A stretch of DNA of 35,164 nucleotides from Rickettsiaceae bacterium (GTDB lineage Bacteria > Pseudomonadota > Alphaproteobacteria > Rickettsiales > Rickettsiaceae): positions 1 through 35,164 of the forward strand of contig JAOMYS010000001.1 in assembly GCA_028372485.1 (NCBI GenBank), written 5' to 3'. The notes under the pieces were generated by a model. That model searched no databases. It saw nothing but the letters and a program-made list of their open reading frames with translations, and was not told the origin of the DNA. The translations under genes were made by a program, and so were the position numbers. Positions 8,523 to 16,389 of the stretch are shown piece after piece; position 1 is the first letter of the stretch; each line of letters begins with the position of its first letter.

Positions 8523-9428
8523 TCATGAACTAGACTTGAGCTTTTGAAGCTCGTCAAGAGAGATGGCGGTAAGAGATGAAATATCAGAAAGGGGGTAATT
8601 TTTAGCAATCATATCTTTGGCAATTTTAAACATACCTTTCTCTATACCTTTCTCTATACCTTTCTCTATACCTCTCTCTATACCCTTATCATACTGATAA
8701 TCAAGAGCAGCTATATTATCCCTGATGCGTTTGATTTCTTCATCATATGCAAGCAGTTCAGGTTCGCTCCAGTTAAACTGACTAAGAGCATCATAGGCTT
8801 GCTTGATTACCAAGTCAGAGCCAATGAGTTTTTCTAAATCCCTTTCGCTGGTCTTTGCAGCGTTTTTGAAAAAAAAGCACCATTTCTCTAATATGGTATT
8901 TAATTCACTGATGTTTGTTTTATTGAACTTGGGTAGTTCAATAAATGTAAAGGAGAAGTCCTGCAAATCGTGTTCATAACTATTCTTGTCTAATATTACA
9001 TGATCAGACTTATATTCTGTTTTATCTTGAAAGATTATACAATCTGCAATAGCTATGAATATAACCTCTTTTAAGTTCTGGTATTTACCATCTTCTTCTT
9101 GCCCTGAATTTAACTGCCTTGAATATGCCTTAGCTGCATAATACTGCGCTCTTTTCTCAAAGCCTTTAGTAGGAGCAACCTGCATCTCGACAATGATTTG
9201 TACTCCGTTTTTGTCCTTACATAGTACGTCAACAATGCTTTGTTTCTTGTAAGCTATTTCTGCATCTTGGACTGGAGATAGGAACTCTACTCCTTCTATT
9301 TGATCATTGCCATTCAGTTCCAATATGTCATTGATAAAGTGAATCAGAATATCTTTATGCTTTTCACTACCAAATACCTTCTTAAAGGCAACATCATTTT
9401 TTGGATCTAAGAATTTGGAAATAGCCAT
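8523..9428 (-). CDS. Rpn-family recombination-promoting nuclease / putative transposase
   Basis: A PD-(D/E)XK nuclease of the Rpn (transposase_31-like) family that is abundant in Rickettsiales. The N-terminus has the family pattern FLDPKNDVAFKKVFG (residues 6-20). Asp67 and the E-M-Q triad at 81-83 (VDVLC...IIVEMQV) form the catalytic core, followed by the Arg/Tyr/Ala-rich helix (about 91-105). At 301 residues it is full length. The C-terminus holds a GIEKGIEK-type repeat encoded by 12-bp units. It lies convergent to traA and between the relaxase and the coupling-protein gene, where it interrupts an otherwise pure transfer module. No terminal repeats or target duplication are visible, so insertion is inferred from position only. 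Confidence 0.9.
   Translation of the reverse strand: MAISKFLDPKNDVAFKKVFGSEKHKDILIHFINDILELNGNDQIEGVEFLSPVQDAEIAYKKQSIVDVLCKDKNGVQIIVEMQVAPTKGFEKRAQYYAAKAYSRQLNSGQEEDGKYQNLKEVIFIAIADCIIFQDKTEYKSDHVILDKNSYEHDLQDFSFTFIELPKFNKTNISELNTILEKWCFFFKNAAKTSERDLEKLIGSDLVIKQAYDALSQFNWSEPELLAYDEEIKRIRDNIAALDYQYDKGIERGIEKGIEKGIEKGMFKIAKDMIAKNYPLSDISSLTAISLDELQKLKSSS
8633..8690. repeat. 12-bp tandem repeat inside the Rpn-family gene
   Basis: About four to five copies of the 12-bp unit TCTATACCTTTC, the last ones degenerate (CCTCTC, CCCTTA). Read on the minus strand they encode the GIEK/GIER units. Because 12 bp is a whole number of codons, gain or loss of units changes protein length by four residues without a frameshift. 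Confidence 0.85.
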
Positions 9429-9525
9429 AAGTAAGATACCGTATTCACTGAATTACTAATTATTGTTCATTGTAGCAGTTGCGGGGGTTTTGTGCCACCA
9501 GTTGTTTTTGTCTATCCCGTAAAAC

Positions 9526-11622
9526 TCATGAAAAATCTATCTCGTGATCCAATTCTTCTTTTCTCTTCTGCTTTTCTTTGTCGCTCTTTGCGCCTTCCTT
9601 TGACTTAGTTTTGGTTTTGCTCTTCGCCTTTGTGGGCTTGCTTTTTGCAAGCTTCTTTTCTCCTAAACCTACAGGCTTTTGTGAGGCAGAGTTGGATGTT
9701 GAATCATTAGATTCTACGCTGCTTGAGCTGGGGCGGGAAGCGGAGCTTTTCTTTTTTCTTGGCTTGGGTTTGGTGCTTAGAGTAGATTTTTCTGTGTCTT
9801 GCGTGCTATTTAAGCTTGGCTGGTCTTCTGATTCTCGCTTTTCATCATCTGGTAATTCCATAAACCAATCATTCTTGTCTTTGATTTTAGCCTCGGGTGT
9901 TTGGATCTTTGCTACTCTTGTAGATATCTCGGGAAGTATAGCATAACATTCGCCAATGCTTAATTTAGCAAAATCTTCATAAGGTACTAGAGGAGATTGC
10001 TCACTTCTTTCGTTGTAGCTTACCCCATCCCTAAATTCATTTGCTCCGAAGCTTGTGTTTTTCTGTTGGCTGATGGTAGTTTTTCTACCGCAGAGTTTTG
10101 AATATAATTCTCCCATTCTTGGATCATCGCTTGAAAAAGCAAACTTCGTTTTAAATAAACCGATAAGAGTAGAGCTTTCTGCATCTCCGTAATGATGATA
10201 CAATTGACTGGTAGATTGTACTCCAGCTAAAACACATGCTCCGTACTTTCTTCCCTCTGCCAGTAACTGGGCAATGCTTGGAAGTTTACCAAGACTTGGT
10301 AGTTCGTCCATCACTATCCATAGCTTGTTGCTCGGCTTTGCTCTTGTTCTTCTCATGCGTGATATGAATAATTCAAGTATTGATGCATTCAGTGGTGTGG
10401 TTAATTCTCTAGATGCGGGATCGGTTGCTAAGAATAACCAAGACTTCTTGCCTTCGTTTAATCCCTTGGTATAGCTCTTAATGGAAAAGCCATTATCCTT
10501 GTCCGTATCTTTTAAAAACTTCAAGGGTTTTACGTTAGCCATCAAAACAGCTATTATTGATGAAGCGGTTTTTGCATTATCCTTGGTAAAGTATTTGGCA
10601 GTATCTGTGCCACGTAGGATTTCATATAATTCTGATACATCGCTTCTAGTGAGGCTATCGTATAATTCTTGTACTGAATGCTGCTTGTATTTTTTTAGTA
10701 CATCGGCGCAAGATACAAAAACATTATGTGCAGCTTGTTCCCAAAAGTCACTTGCTGCTTTATTGTTTTTTCTACTGTTAAAGCCAATTAGTATGTCAGC
10801 AAACTTTTCTATATCTTGCTGCCTTGAGCAGTCGCTCCAGAAATCCCAATCCGTGCCTCTAGAGTCAAATGGATTAAATATAATGTCACCACGTTCTTGG
10901 TTATAGTATTTTGCTATCATCTCCCCAGTATTATCTATGACGATCGCAGGCTCTCCTCTCTTCTCTATTTGAGGTAGCATATTATGCATTAAGTTGGTTT
11001 TACCAGAGCCTATAGAGCCAGATAGTAGAAAGTTCATGGTTTCCATATCCTTTACAAGGGGCATATCACCTATTTTTAGATCACTTGCTCTTCCGATCTT
11101 GCGAAGAGCATTTTTAACTTCTTTGGCAGTTAGTATCTTATTTGCTCCATCTTTAGTTTTCTCAGCTTTGAGGTTTTTGCCGAACTTACTCCATAATATG
11201 AATATTAAGCAGAATATGAGGGAGGCAAAGAAGGCGGAAGCAATTAGTATTTCTGCAGTGAGTGACATGCCATTACTATTTGCTTTTTGAAACAAGCGAA
11301 ACTCCCTAATCACTCTAGGGTCAATATCGGTCTTTACTATGCCAGACTTTGTTTTTACATTGATGTAAGTTATATAGGTTGGTTGTTTTCCTATAGTCAT
11401 GCGAAGTGAATTTATAGCCCCATCAAACTCATCAGCAAGTACAGCTTTTTGGTAAGAGTAGAAAGCCTCCCAGTCCAGCTCCTTTAGATCCTTGCTGTGC
11501 ATGGCAACTGATGCTATCGCCCCAAGCAAGAAAGCAACGGATACAGTTCTTGTAAATACCTGCTGGAACATCCTGATTTTATGTAGGAATACTTGACCAC
11601 CGCCTATGAAGTTATTTAACAT
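9526..11622 (-). CDS. traD: F-type coupling protein TraD (type IV coupling ATPase)
   Basis: Links the relaxosome to the secretion channel. Two N-terminal membrane segments lie at about 22-42 and 122-143, with a periplasmic stretch between them. Walker A is GSIGSGKT (202-209), and Walker B is LWIVMDELPS (about 431-440) followed by LGKLPS. ATPase blocks typical of VirD4/TraD continue to about residue 590. The last 100 residues are Lys/Ser-rich and probably disordered, the region that in F contacts the relaxosome. AGGT lies about 8 bases before the ATG. It is the last gene of the long minus-strand operon, as traD is near the end of the F tra operon. At 698 residues it is close to F TraD (717). 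Confidence 0.92.
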   Translation of the reverse strand: MLNNFIGGGQVFLHKIRMFQQVFTRTVSVAFLLGAIASVAMHSKDLKELDWEAFYSYQKAVLADEFDGAINSLRMTIGKQPTYITYINVKTKSGIVKTDIDPRVIREFRLFQKANSNGMSLTAEILIASAFFASLIFCLIFILWSKFGKNLKAEKTKDGANKILTAKEVKNALRKIGRASDLKIGDMPLVKDMETMNFLLSGSIGSGKTNLMHNMLPQIEKRGEPAIVIDNTGEMIAKYYNQERGDIIFNPFDSRGTDWDFWSDCSRQQDIEKFADILIGFNSRKNNKAASDFWEQAAHNVFVSCADVLKKYKQHSVQELYDSLTRSDVSELYEILRGTDTAKYFTKDNAKTASSIIAVLMANVKPLKFLKDTDKDNGFSIKSYTKGLNEGKKSWLFLATDPASRELTTPLNASILELFISRMRRTRAKPSNKLWIVMDELPSLGKLPSIAQLLAEGRKYGACVLAGVQSTSQLYHHYGDAESSTLIGLFKTKFAFSSDDPRMGELYSKLCGRKTTISQQKNTSFGANEFRDGVSYNERSEQSPLVPYEDFAKLSIGECYAILPEISTRVAKIQTPEAKIKDKNDWFMELPDDEKRESEDQPSLNSTQDTEKSTLSTKPKPRKKKSSASRPSSSSVESNDSTSNSASQKPVGLGEKKLAKSKPTKAKSKTKTKSKEGAKSDKEKQKRKEELDHEIDFS

Positions 11623-11688
11623 TCTTGTTTACCTGTATTTTTATTACCCTTCATTTTGAAACTTTGTTTTATTCTATTTTTCTAAATA

Positions 11689-11708
11689 CCCAGCCAGCAC
11701 ATTACTAC
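11689..11708. repeat. 20-bp direct repeat, left copy
   Basis: CCCAGCCAGCACATTACTAC occurs here and, identically, at 12194-12213. The right copy is the 3' end of the transglycosylase gene. Read on the minus strand, this copy would encode the same VVMCWLG, followed by Ile and a stop. It lies in the 150-bp gap upstream of the coupling-protein gene. Together the copies bracket the 123-residue membrane-protein gene. Confidence 0.85.
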
Positions 11709-11773
11709 CTTGCAAAAATATTATCAGCCTTTGTGTAATTTTACTGTATTTACAAAATGTAGTACTCCGCATT

Positions 11774-12145
11774 CTAACCACTATCCATCATTTGCCAATT
11801 AGTTATTTTCTTTGTCAATTCTTCTAATTCTTGAATGGTATTCTTTGCACGCTCAAGATGTTCATTTAACTCACTAAGTTTTGGAAATTGATCTTCGCAT
11901 TGTTGATTACTAAGTTCATGAAGTTGACAAAAATAGTTTTTAAATCGTTCGTATTCAGCAAAATTGAGGTCTTTATTTCTTGTTGGAAAAAACATCGTTG
12001 AATTTTGTTCTAATGTCGCCTCTGACGTTTTTAAACCTCTAGGAAATACAATTATTATAGTCAACACAATTAACAAAATTGTTAAAATTACTATTTTAGA
12101 CTGACTAAAATTTTTCAAATTATTGTACAAAGTGATTTTGGTCAT
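11774..12145 (-). CDS. small single-pass membrane protein with coiled coil
   Basis: Unrecognised 123-residue protein. The start ATG at 12145 gives a short charged N-terminus and then a strong membrane segment (about 16-36, KIVILTILLIVLTIIIVFP). A soluble C-terminal part follows, with two cysteines and a Glu/Lys/Leu-rich helix likely to form a coiled coil. A longer reading frame upstream overlaps the transglycosylase antisense and is rejected as a start. The gene lies between traG and traD, where F carries the exclusion genes traS and traT. It resembles neither by eye, so an exclusion role is only a positional guess. A 20-bp direct repeat flanks it. Confidence 0.65.
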   Translation of the reverse strand: MTKITLYNNLKNFSQSKIVILTILLIVLTIIIVFPRGLKTSEATLEQNSTMFFPTRNKDLNFAEYERFKNYFCQLHELSNQQCEDQFPKLSELNEHLERAKNTIQELEELTKKITNWQMMDSG

Positions 12146-12177
12146 TTCTGTCTCTTGTTTAAAGTTATTTGTATTAA

Positions 12178-12723
12178 TTAATAATGAATTACTCCCAGCC
12201 AGCACATTACTACTTTTCGTGAATATACTTTGTGATGTATAGGCTTTGCTGAATGATAATGACGAAGAGCTTTGTGCCAATCTCCGTGTTTGAGTTTTAG
12301 GTTGCTTAAATGCTCTGCTGCGTAAGATATATTTGCATCTATAGATACCATGGAATCTATGGAGGCGAAGCTCTTCCTGTGCCATTTGTAATTGATTTGA
12401 GATATCCCTATATAGATATTAACAACGCCAGAGGAAATAGCCTCGTTGATTGCCTTAATCGCTTCATCTTTACACCTGAAATACAGAGGTTTACCGTTGA
12501 TATTAAGAGCAAATGGATTAAGGTTAGATTCTGTTTTGATAACAGCGAGTAATAGACCAGATGGTATACGGTGCTTTACCTCTTGTGCCTTGATTAACTC
12601 TATAATCTCAAGCCTAGAAACTACTTCATTTCTATTTACTCCTCCATAAGCTGAATTATTACATAGGAACAAACCAATAATGCTGCCAATAGCTATGAAT
12701 TGCTTGGCGATAAGCTCTATTTT
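12178..12723 (-). CDS. lytic transglycosylase (SLT/TrbN-like), start uncertain
   Basis: Would cut peptidoglycan so the secretion channel can cross the wall. The SLT core is clear: RIPSGLLLAVIKTESNLNPFA (catalytic Glu in KTES), then YIGISQINYKWH (the usual GLMQIN region), AAEHLSNL and ALRHYHSA. A hydrophobic run ending NNSAYGG could be a signal peptide, but no ATG, GTG or TTG precedes it nearby. The frame stays open to an ATG at 13302, yet that upstream part is antisense to a convincing membrane-protein gene. A detached signal-peptide-like frame directly after traG (13295-13396) may be the lost 5' end. The gene may therefore be interrupted or use a non-standard start. Its 3' end carries one copy of the 20-bp repeat. 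Confidence 0.75.
   Translation of the reverse strand, partial: KIELIAKQFIAIGSIIGLFLCNNSAYGGVNRNEVVSRLEIIELIKAQEVKHRIPSGLLLAVIKTESNLNPFALNINGKPLYFRCKDEAIKAINEAISSGVVNIYIGISQINYKWHRKSFASIDSMVSIDANISYAAEHLSNLKLKHGDWHKALRHYHSAKPIHHKVYSRKVVMCWLGVIHY
12194..12213. repeat. 20-bp direct repeat, right copy
   Basis: Identical to 11689-11708. It encodes the VVMCWLG near the C-terminus of the transglycosylase on the minus strand. The spacing between copies is 505 bp, and similarity appears to fade gradually on the upstream side, as expected of an older segmental duplication. Confidence 0.85.
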
Positions 12724-12769
12724 TGGTACAATATTAGTATATGGTTTAAACCAATTATATGAGCGTGTT

Positions 12770-13447
12770 ATGCAAGATTTTACAAAACCACTAGCAGCAG
12801 CAAATGCTGTGCCTACAGCCAAGAACAAATGGCTTACAAAGGATAGACTCTCGAACTTTGTGTTTTGGTTTTGTATGAGTTTTGGGTTTTCGTCAGCACT
12901 AATACTTGCTAATATAGGTAGTAAACAAAATACTTTCTCATATTGGATCTCGTTTTTATTTTGGGTTACCATCATTGGTGTTCCATTTTTAGTGAGTCGC
13001 TTTTCTAAAACAACCTTTGTAAAAGATAAGATCTTTTTAAACAGCGAAGGTAATGTAATACCAGAAAAAAACATGCCAGACTTAGGTGTTATATTTTTGT
13101 TTACAGTATTAGCATTGGCTATAACAGGATTTCTTTTTGATAAATTTAAAATATTAGACCATTTAGGTACTGTTGCCATAGCAATGGTTTTATTTGGTAT
13201 TCCTAGTTTATTTTTCATATATAAAAATTGTCCTATTTCTATTTTATTTAACCTTAAATATTGGGAACTTAGATCCACAGAGCGACGTAAATCGTCAGGC
13301 AATGACGACCATCATGCAAAATATACAAAAAGTTGCCGTGATAGAATGAATAGCCCTGTATATCAAAATCTTCCTCAAAACGTTCATTATAGGCATCGCC
13401 AGTTTATTTCTTTTTTGGATCAACATATTGACCACCAGTATTGTTAA
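12770..13447 (+). CDS. multi-pass membrane protein on the opposite strand within the tra operon
   Basis: Unrecognised. From the ATG at 12770 the protein has four hydrophobic segments: around FVFWFCMSFGFSSALILA, YWISFLFWVTIIGVPFLV, LGVIFLFTVLALAITGFLF and GTVAIAMVLFGIPSLFFIY. Short charged loops and AT-ending codons typical of this window support a real gene. After about residue 170 the frame becomes Arg/His/Asp-rich, unlike the rest, and runs into the traG 3' end. The natural C-terminus may thus be nearer 13280. It is the only sizeable plus-strand gene inside the 24-kb minus-strand operon and is antisense to the upstream part of the transglycosylase frame. There is no Shine-Dalgarno; ATGs at 12680 and 12695 are alternatives. 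Confidence 0.55.
   Translation: MQDFTKPLAAANAVPTAKNKWLTKDRLSNFVFWFCMSFGFSSALILANIGSKQNTFSYWISFLFWVTIIGVPFLVSRFSKTTFVKDKIFLNSEGNVIPEKNMPDLGVIFLFTVLALAITGFLFDKFKILDHLGTVAIAMVLFGIPSLFFIYKNCPISILFNLKYWELRSTERRKSSGNDDHHAKYTKSCRDRMNSPVYQNLPQNVHYRHRQFISFLDQHIDHQYC
13295..13396 (-). CDS. 33-residue signal-peptide-like open frame, possible detached 5' end of the transglycosylase gene
   Basis: The ATG lies seven bases after the traG stop codon, the spacing expected of the next operon gene. The peptide starts MPIMNVLRKILIYRAI, then a hydrophobic run ending CMMVVIA and a TGA. This looks like the positively charged and hydrophobic parts of a signal peptide, which the transglycosylase downstream otherwise lacks. 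It may be a 5' remnant separated from its gene by the segment carrying the plus-strand membrane gene. It is short, so chance cannot be excluded. Confidence 0.3.
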   Translation of the reverse strand: MPIMNVLRKILIYRAIHSITATFCIFCMMVVIA

Positions 13448-16337
13448 AGGAATAGCGTGGTTTATGACCTTTAGGAAAGGGTGTAAACTCCTTAGTCTTT
13501 AAATCATATGTACCACCCTTTGGCTCATAAGGTTTTCCAATAGGGTCACCGAGATCTAGATCGCTTTTAACATTTTCTTTTGGACGACCAATGCTATTGC
13601 CTGCATTGCCTAATGTGACAATATTTGCTGCTGGATTAACAATGTTACTAGCCGCAAAACCTTTTCCAATCCTATCCTCCTCATATTTATCTATTTTTTC
13701 TTGTTTATCGCTCTGCTTATCTTTGATATCATGCTGCTCCTTTATATAACTCATAGTGTTTTTATAGCGACCTTGCTCGTATTGATCCTTCATGCGATCA
13801 TGATCGCCAGTCATTTTGGTTTCAGCCGACTTTATATCGGTATCAATATTATTTTCCTTAGCAAATTGATCCCTTTTGTCTCCTATATTACTATTTATCT
13901 GGTTGTTGCTTGCAAAGTCACCAACCTTATTGGACGTCTGAATTTGTTCTCCTTGCGATTTAATCTCATTAAACTTCTCCTGATATTTAGCTGATGTAAA
14001 ATCTCTAAATGCTTCTTGAGCCTTATCCGTTTTCTTAGATACCGCCTCATGAGCGTCTCTTGCGCTACCTCCGTGTAATTTTTGGTAATGATCAGCTACG
14101 TCCTGAGTAATGTCTTTTGACATTTCACTAGAGTTGCTTTCTGCAAAACTATAGGTTTTATTATGAGAATCTATATTGCTCTTGTGCTGGGCAATAGATT
14201 TATCCAATCTTTCTACTTCCTGATAACTTTCTCGTACCGAGTCTTGCGTATTTTTATCAACGCCCTTGCTTTCAAGATACGCACTATGTTCTGACGCTCT
14301 GTCAGTAGTGCCAGATTTGTTATTTGAATTTATTCCACTCTCAATGTCATTCACTCCTGTTACCTGTTGAGAGCTTGAATTTCCAGCTGTTACACTACCA
14401 CCAGCCTTCACGTCTACGCCAGCTACATATTTGGCTATTCTTCCTGCTGCTAACATAGGATCTACCTCTCCCTTTAAATGAGCTTCGGCATTTTGTTCCC
14501 AGGTATAGTTATTTGTATCGTTCAGACGATCAATCGCATTTAACGTCTTCATTACTTCCCGCCCCTCCTCTGTAGAAGTATCAATATTATATCCGTTATC
14601 GGTTTTGGTATTTTGAGCTAGGCTATGTAATGCAGATGCTTCTGATGCTACCATCCTATCAAACGCTGTTGACCTTGTGGCAGTCTCTGACTCCATCTCT
14701 TGAGTCTCACGCCTAACACCTTCCTCTCTATGCATGTTAAAACCAGAACCTTCGGTATATCTGGTCTCTCCGCTTGAAGTACTCTGACCTGCCCCACCAA
14801 AGTAAACAGCCTTGCCATCTGGTCGAATCATTTCCATGCTACCGTCTGACATCATACTCCTTGCTGCACCGCTAACATATTGCATGCTACTGTCATGTTT
14901 GTTGCTAGAGACGTTGTCATTATTCTGATTTCTGATGGATTCGCTGTCCCACTCTCTTCTTCCGCTTGCTTTCTCACCAGCCATTGCAGATGCTGCGCTA
15001 TTAGCGTTTGCCATAACAGAGCCAGCTAAATGCATAAAGCCTCCTTCCGCCATGCGAGTAAGCCAAAATGCTAGAAATGGTATCATAAGGCTTAGGTTTG
15101 CAGCAGTAGATGCAATTGAGTCGAACTTCTTAAGCTCCGTAGACCAGCTACTGTAGCTAACTATGGTTGCTGGTTGATAGGCAAAATCTATAACCATGTT
15201 GATCATTGAAAATAATGGTGACCATAGGGCAAGAGAGAATGCTGCTGTTATCCATGCTTTATATTTTGCGATGCCTCCAGTTAGGATAAGCATTGGAAAC
15301 AAAAAGATGAATGATCCATATACTATGATCTTCATAATAGCCAGTGAGCCTGTTAGCGTCTTTTCTGCTAAATCTCCTGAGATTAAACCACCAGCTTCAT
15401 TATGAAGCTGGGCTTTTGCTGCTGGATACTTACCACTTCTATAACTGTTTACTGCATTTATCATCATGTTGTGTTTAAGTAATGCATCAACGCTACTGTT
15501 GTTTTTATATAGAACTCCAATTTGTGCCTTTATGTTTTGATTTAATGCCCTTGATGCTGGATTGTAATTTGCATCCTTGCCTGCTCCTTGGAATTTCCAA
15601 GACCATGATGTAACGTTAGAGCCTATGGCATCGGTAAACTTCTTCTCAAAATATGGTACAGCGTCCTTACATTTTGGATGTGGGTCAACTCTTGTTCCAT
15701 TTACTGTCATTGGCGTTCTTGTAAATGTTCCAGCTGTGCTTGATATTAGTCCCCACATATCCTCACTTTCAACAAGCTCTTCTTTGGTAAACTGTTTACC
15801 AATCATAGATGGCAAGATCACGCAGCGTTCTATAAAGTTTGACATGTTACTGATAAATTCAGGATCACGTACTTTAGCTTGCAACACCTCTTTTTGCAGT
15901 CTTGCGCCAAAGACAGTACCGTAATGATAATAGCTATGAGCTGATGCTCCATCTACTAGGCTATATACTTGATCAAAGCCAGCAGCTAATATATGTCCGA
16001 AGTTTTCTATTACTCCGATTGGAAGAGCAAATGCAAGTGGTATGTTGTCTACTTGCCAGTAATGTTTTTCTACATTGTCTTTAATTGCCATTGTTGCAGT
16101 TGGAAGAAGTAATGCTTGAATGAATATTCCCATAGCCATTACTCTTCTAATAGCCGATCTCCATTGATCATCACTACTTGCTGCTGCCATCTGTATGGCA
16201 TAGGTAAGTCCCGCTAGAAGCGAGACTGTAGTGATTACACTTGTGTAGAAATTAGAGTTTCTAAACATAGCGATAGCTTGCAATGTGTGGTAGATCAGCT
16301 CGCTATAGCCGTATGAGTATATTGTAAAATCTAGCAT
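13404..16337 (-). CDS. traG: TraG, mating-pair stabilisation protein
   Basis: F-type TraG (977 residues; F has 938). The N-terminal half is an inner-membrane domain with segments near the start (YTSVITTVSLLAGLTYAI, MAMGIFIQALLL) and another group around 330-430 (IIVYGSFIFLFPMLILTGG and following). The C-terminal half, from about 460, is hydrophilic and rich in Gln, Ser, Asp and Lys. This matches the F protein, whose periplasmic C-terminus takes part in mating-pair stabilisation and is recognised by the exclusion protein TraS. It follows traH in the F order. The gap to traH is 52 bp, longer than elsewhere in the operon. Confidence 0.9.
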   Translation of the reverse strand: MLDFTIYSYGYSELIYHTLQAIAMFRNSNFYTSVITTVSLLAGLTYAIQMAAASSDDQWRSAIRRVMAMGIFIQALLLPTATMAIKDNVEKHYWQVDNIPLAFALPIGVIENFGHILAAGFDQVYSLVDGASAHSYYHYGTVFGARLQKEVLQAKVRDPEFISNMSNFIERCVILPSMIGKQFTKEELVESEDMWGLISSTAGTFTRTPMTVNGTRVDPHPKCKDAVPYFEKKFTDAIGSNVTSWSWKFQGAGKDANYNPASRALNQNIKAQIGVLYKNNSSVDALLKHNMMINAVNSYRSGKYPAAKAQLHNEAGGLISGDLAEKTLTGSLAIMKIIVYGSFIFLFPMLILTGGIAKYKAWITAAFSLALWSPLFSMINMVIDFAYQPATIVSYSSWSTELKKFDSIASTAANLSLMIPFLAFWLTRMAEGGFMHLAGSVMANANSAASAMAGEKASGRREWDSESIRNQNNDNVSSNKHDSSMQYVSGAARSMMSDGSMEMIRPDGKAVYFGGAGQSTSSGETRYTEGSGFNMHREEGVRRETQEMESETATRSTAFDRMVASEASALHSLAQNTKTDNGYNIDTSTEEGREVMKTLNAIDRLNDTNNYTWEQNAEAHLKGEVDPMLAAGRIAKYVAGVDVKAGGSVTAGNSSSQQVTGVNDIESGINSNNKSGTTDRASEHSAYLESKGVDKNTQDSVRESYQEVERLDKSIAQHKSNIDSHNKTYSFAESNSSEMSKDITQDVADHYQKLHGGSARDAHEAVSKKTDKAQEAFRDFTSAKYQEKFNEIKSQGEQIQTSNKVGDFASNNQINSNIGDKRDQFAKENNIDTDIKSAETKMTGDHDRMKDQYEQGRYKNTMSYIKEQHDIKDKQSDKQEKIDKYEEDRIGKGFAASNIVNPAANIVTLGNAGNSIGRPKENVKSDLDLGDPIGKPYEPKGGTYDLKTKEFTPFPKGHKPRYSFNNTGGQYVDPKKK

Positions 16338-16389
16338 ATCTATTATTCTTTTTTTGTTTTGTTATCTATTTTTTAATATCTATTTTCGT

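Noticed and set aside
8538..8552. Hairpin GAGCTT-TTG-AAGCTC as a terminator for the relaxase gene
   Set aside because: It lies within the Rpn coding end and no T-run follows.
9578..11290. Plus-strand frames opposite the coupling protein, some hydrophobic
   Set aside because: They mirror Lys/Ser-rich and Glu-rich coding, which gives Phe/Leu-rich antisense; no independent support.
12145..12385. Upstream extension of the 123-residue membrane protein to an ATG at 12385
   Set aside because: The extension is out of frame within the transglycosylase gene and low in plausibility; the ATG at 12145 directly precedes the membrane segment.
12730..13302. Minus-strand N-terminal part of a 374-residue frame continuous with the transglycosylase
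   Set aside because: It is antisense to a four-helix membrane gene with better composition and shows no family features; treated as a by-product of the overlap.
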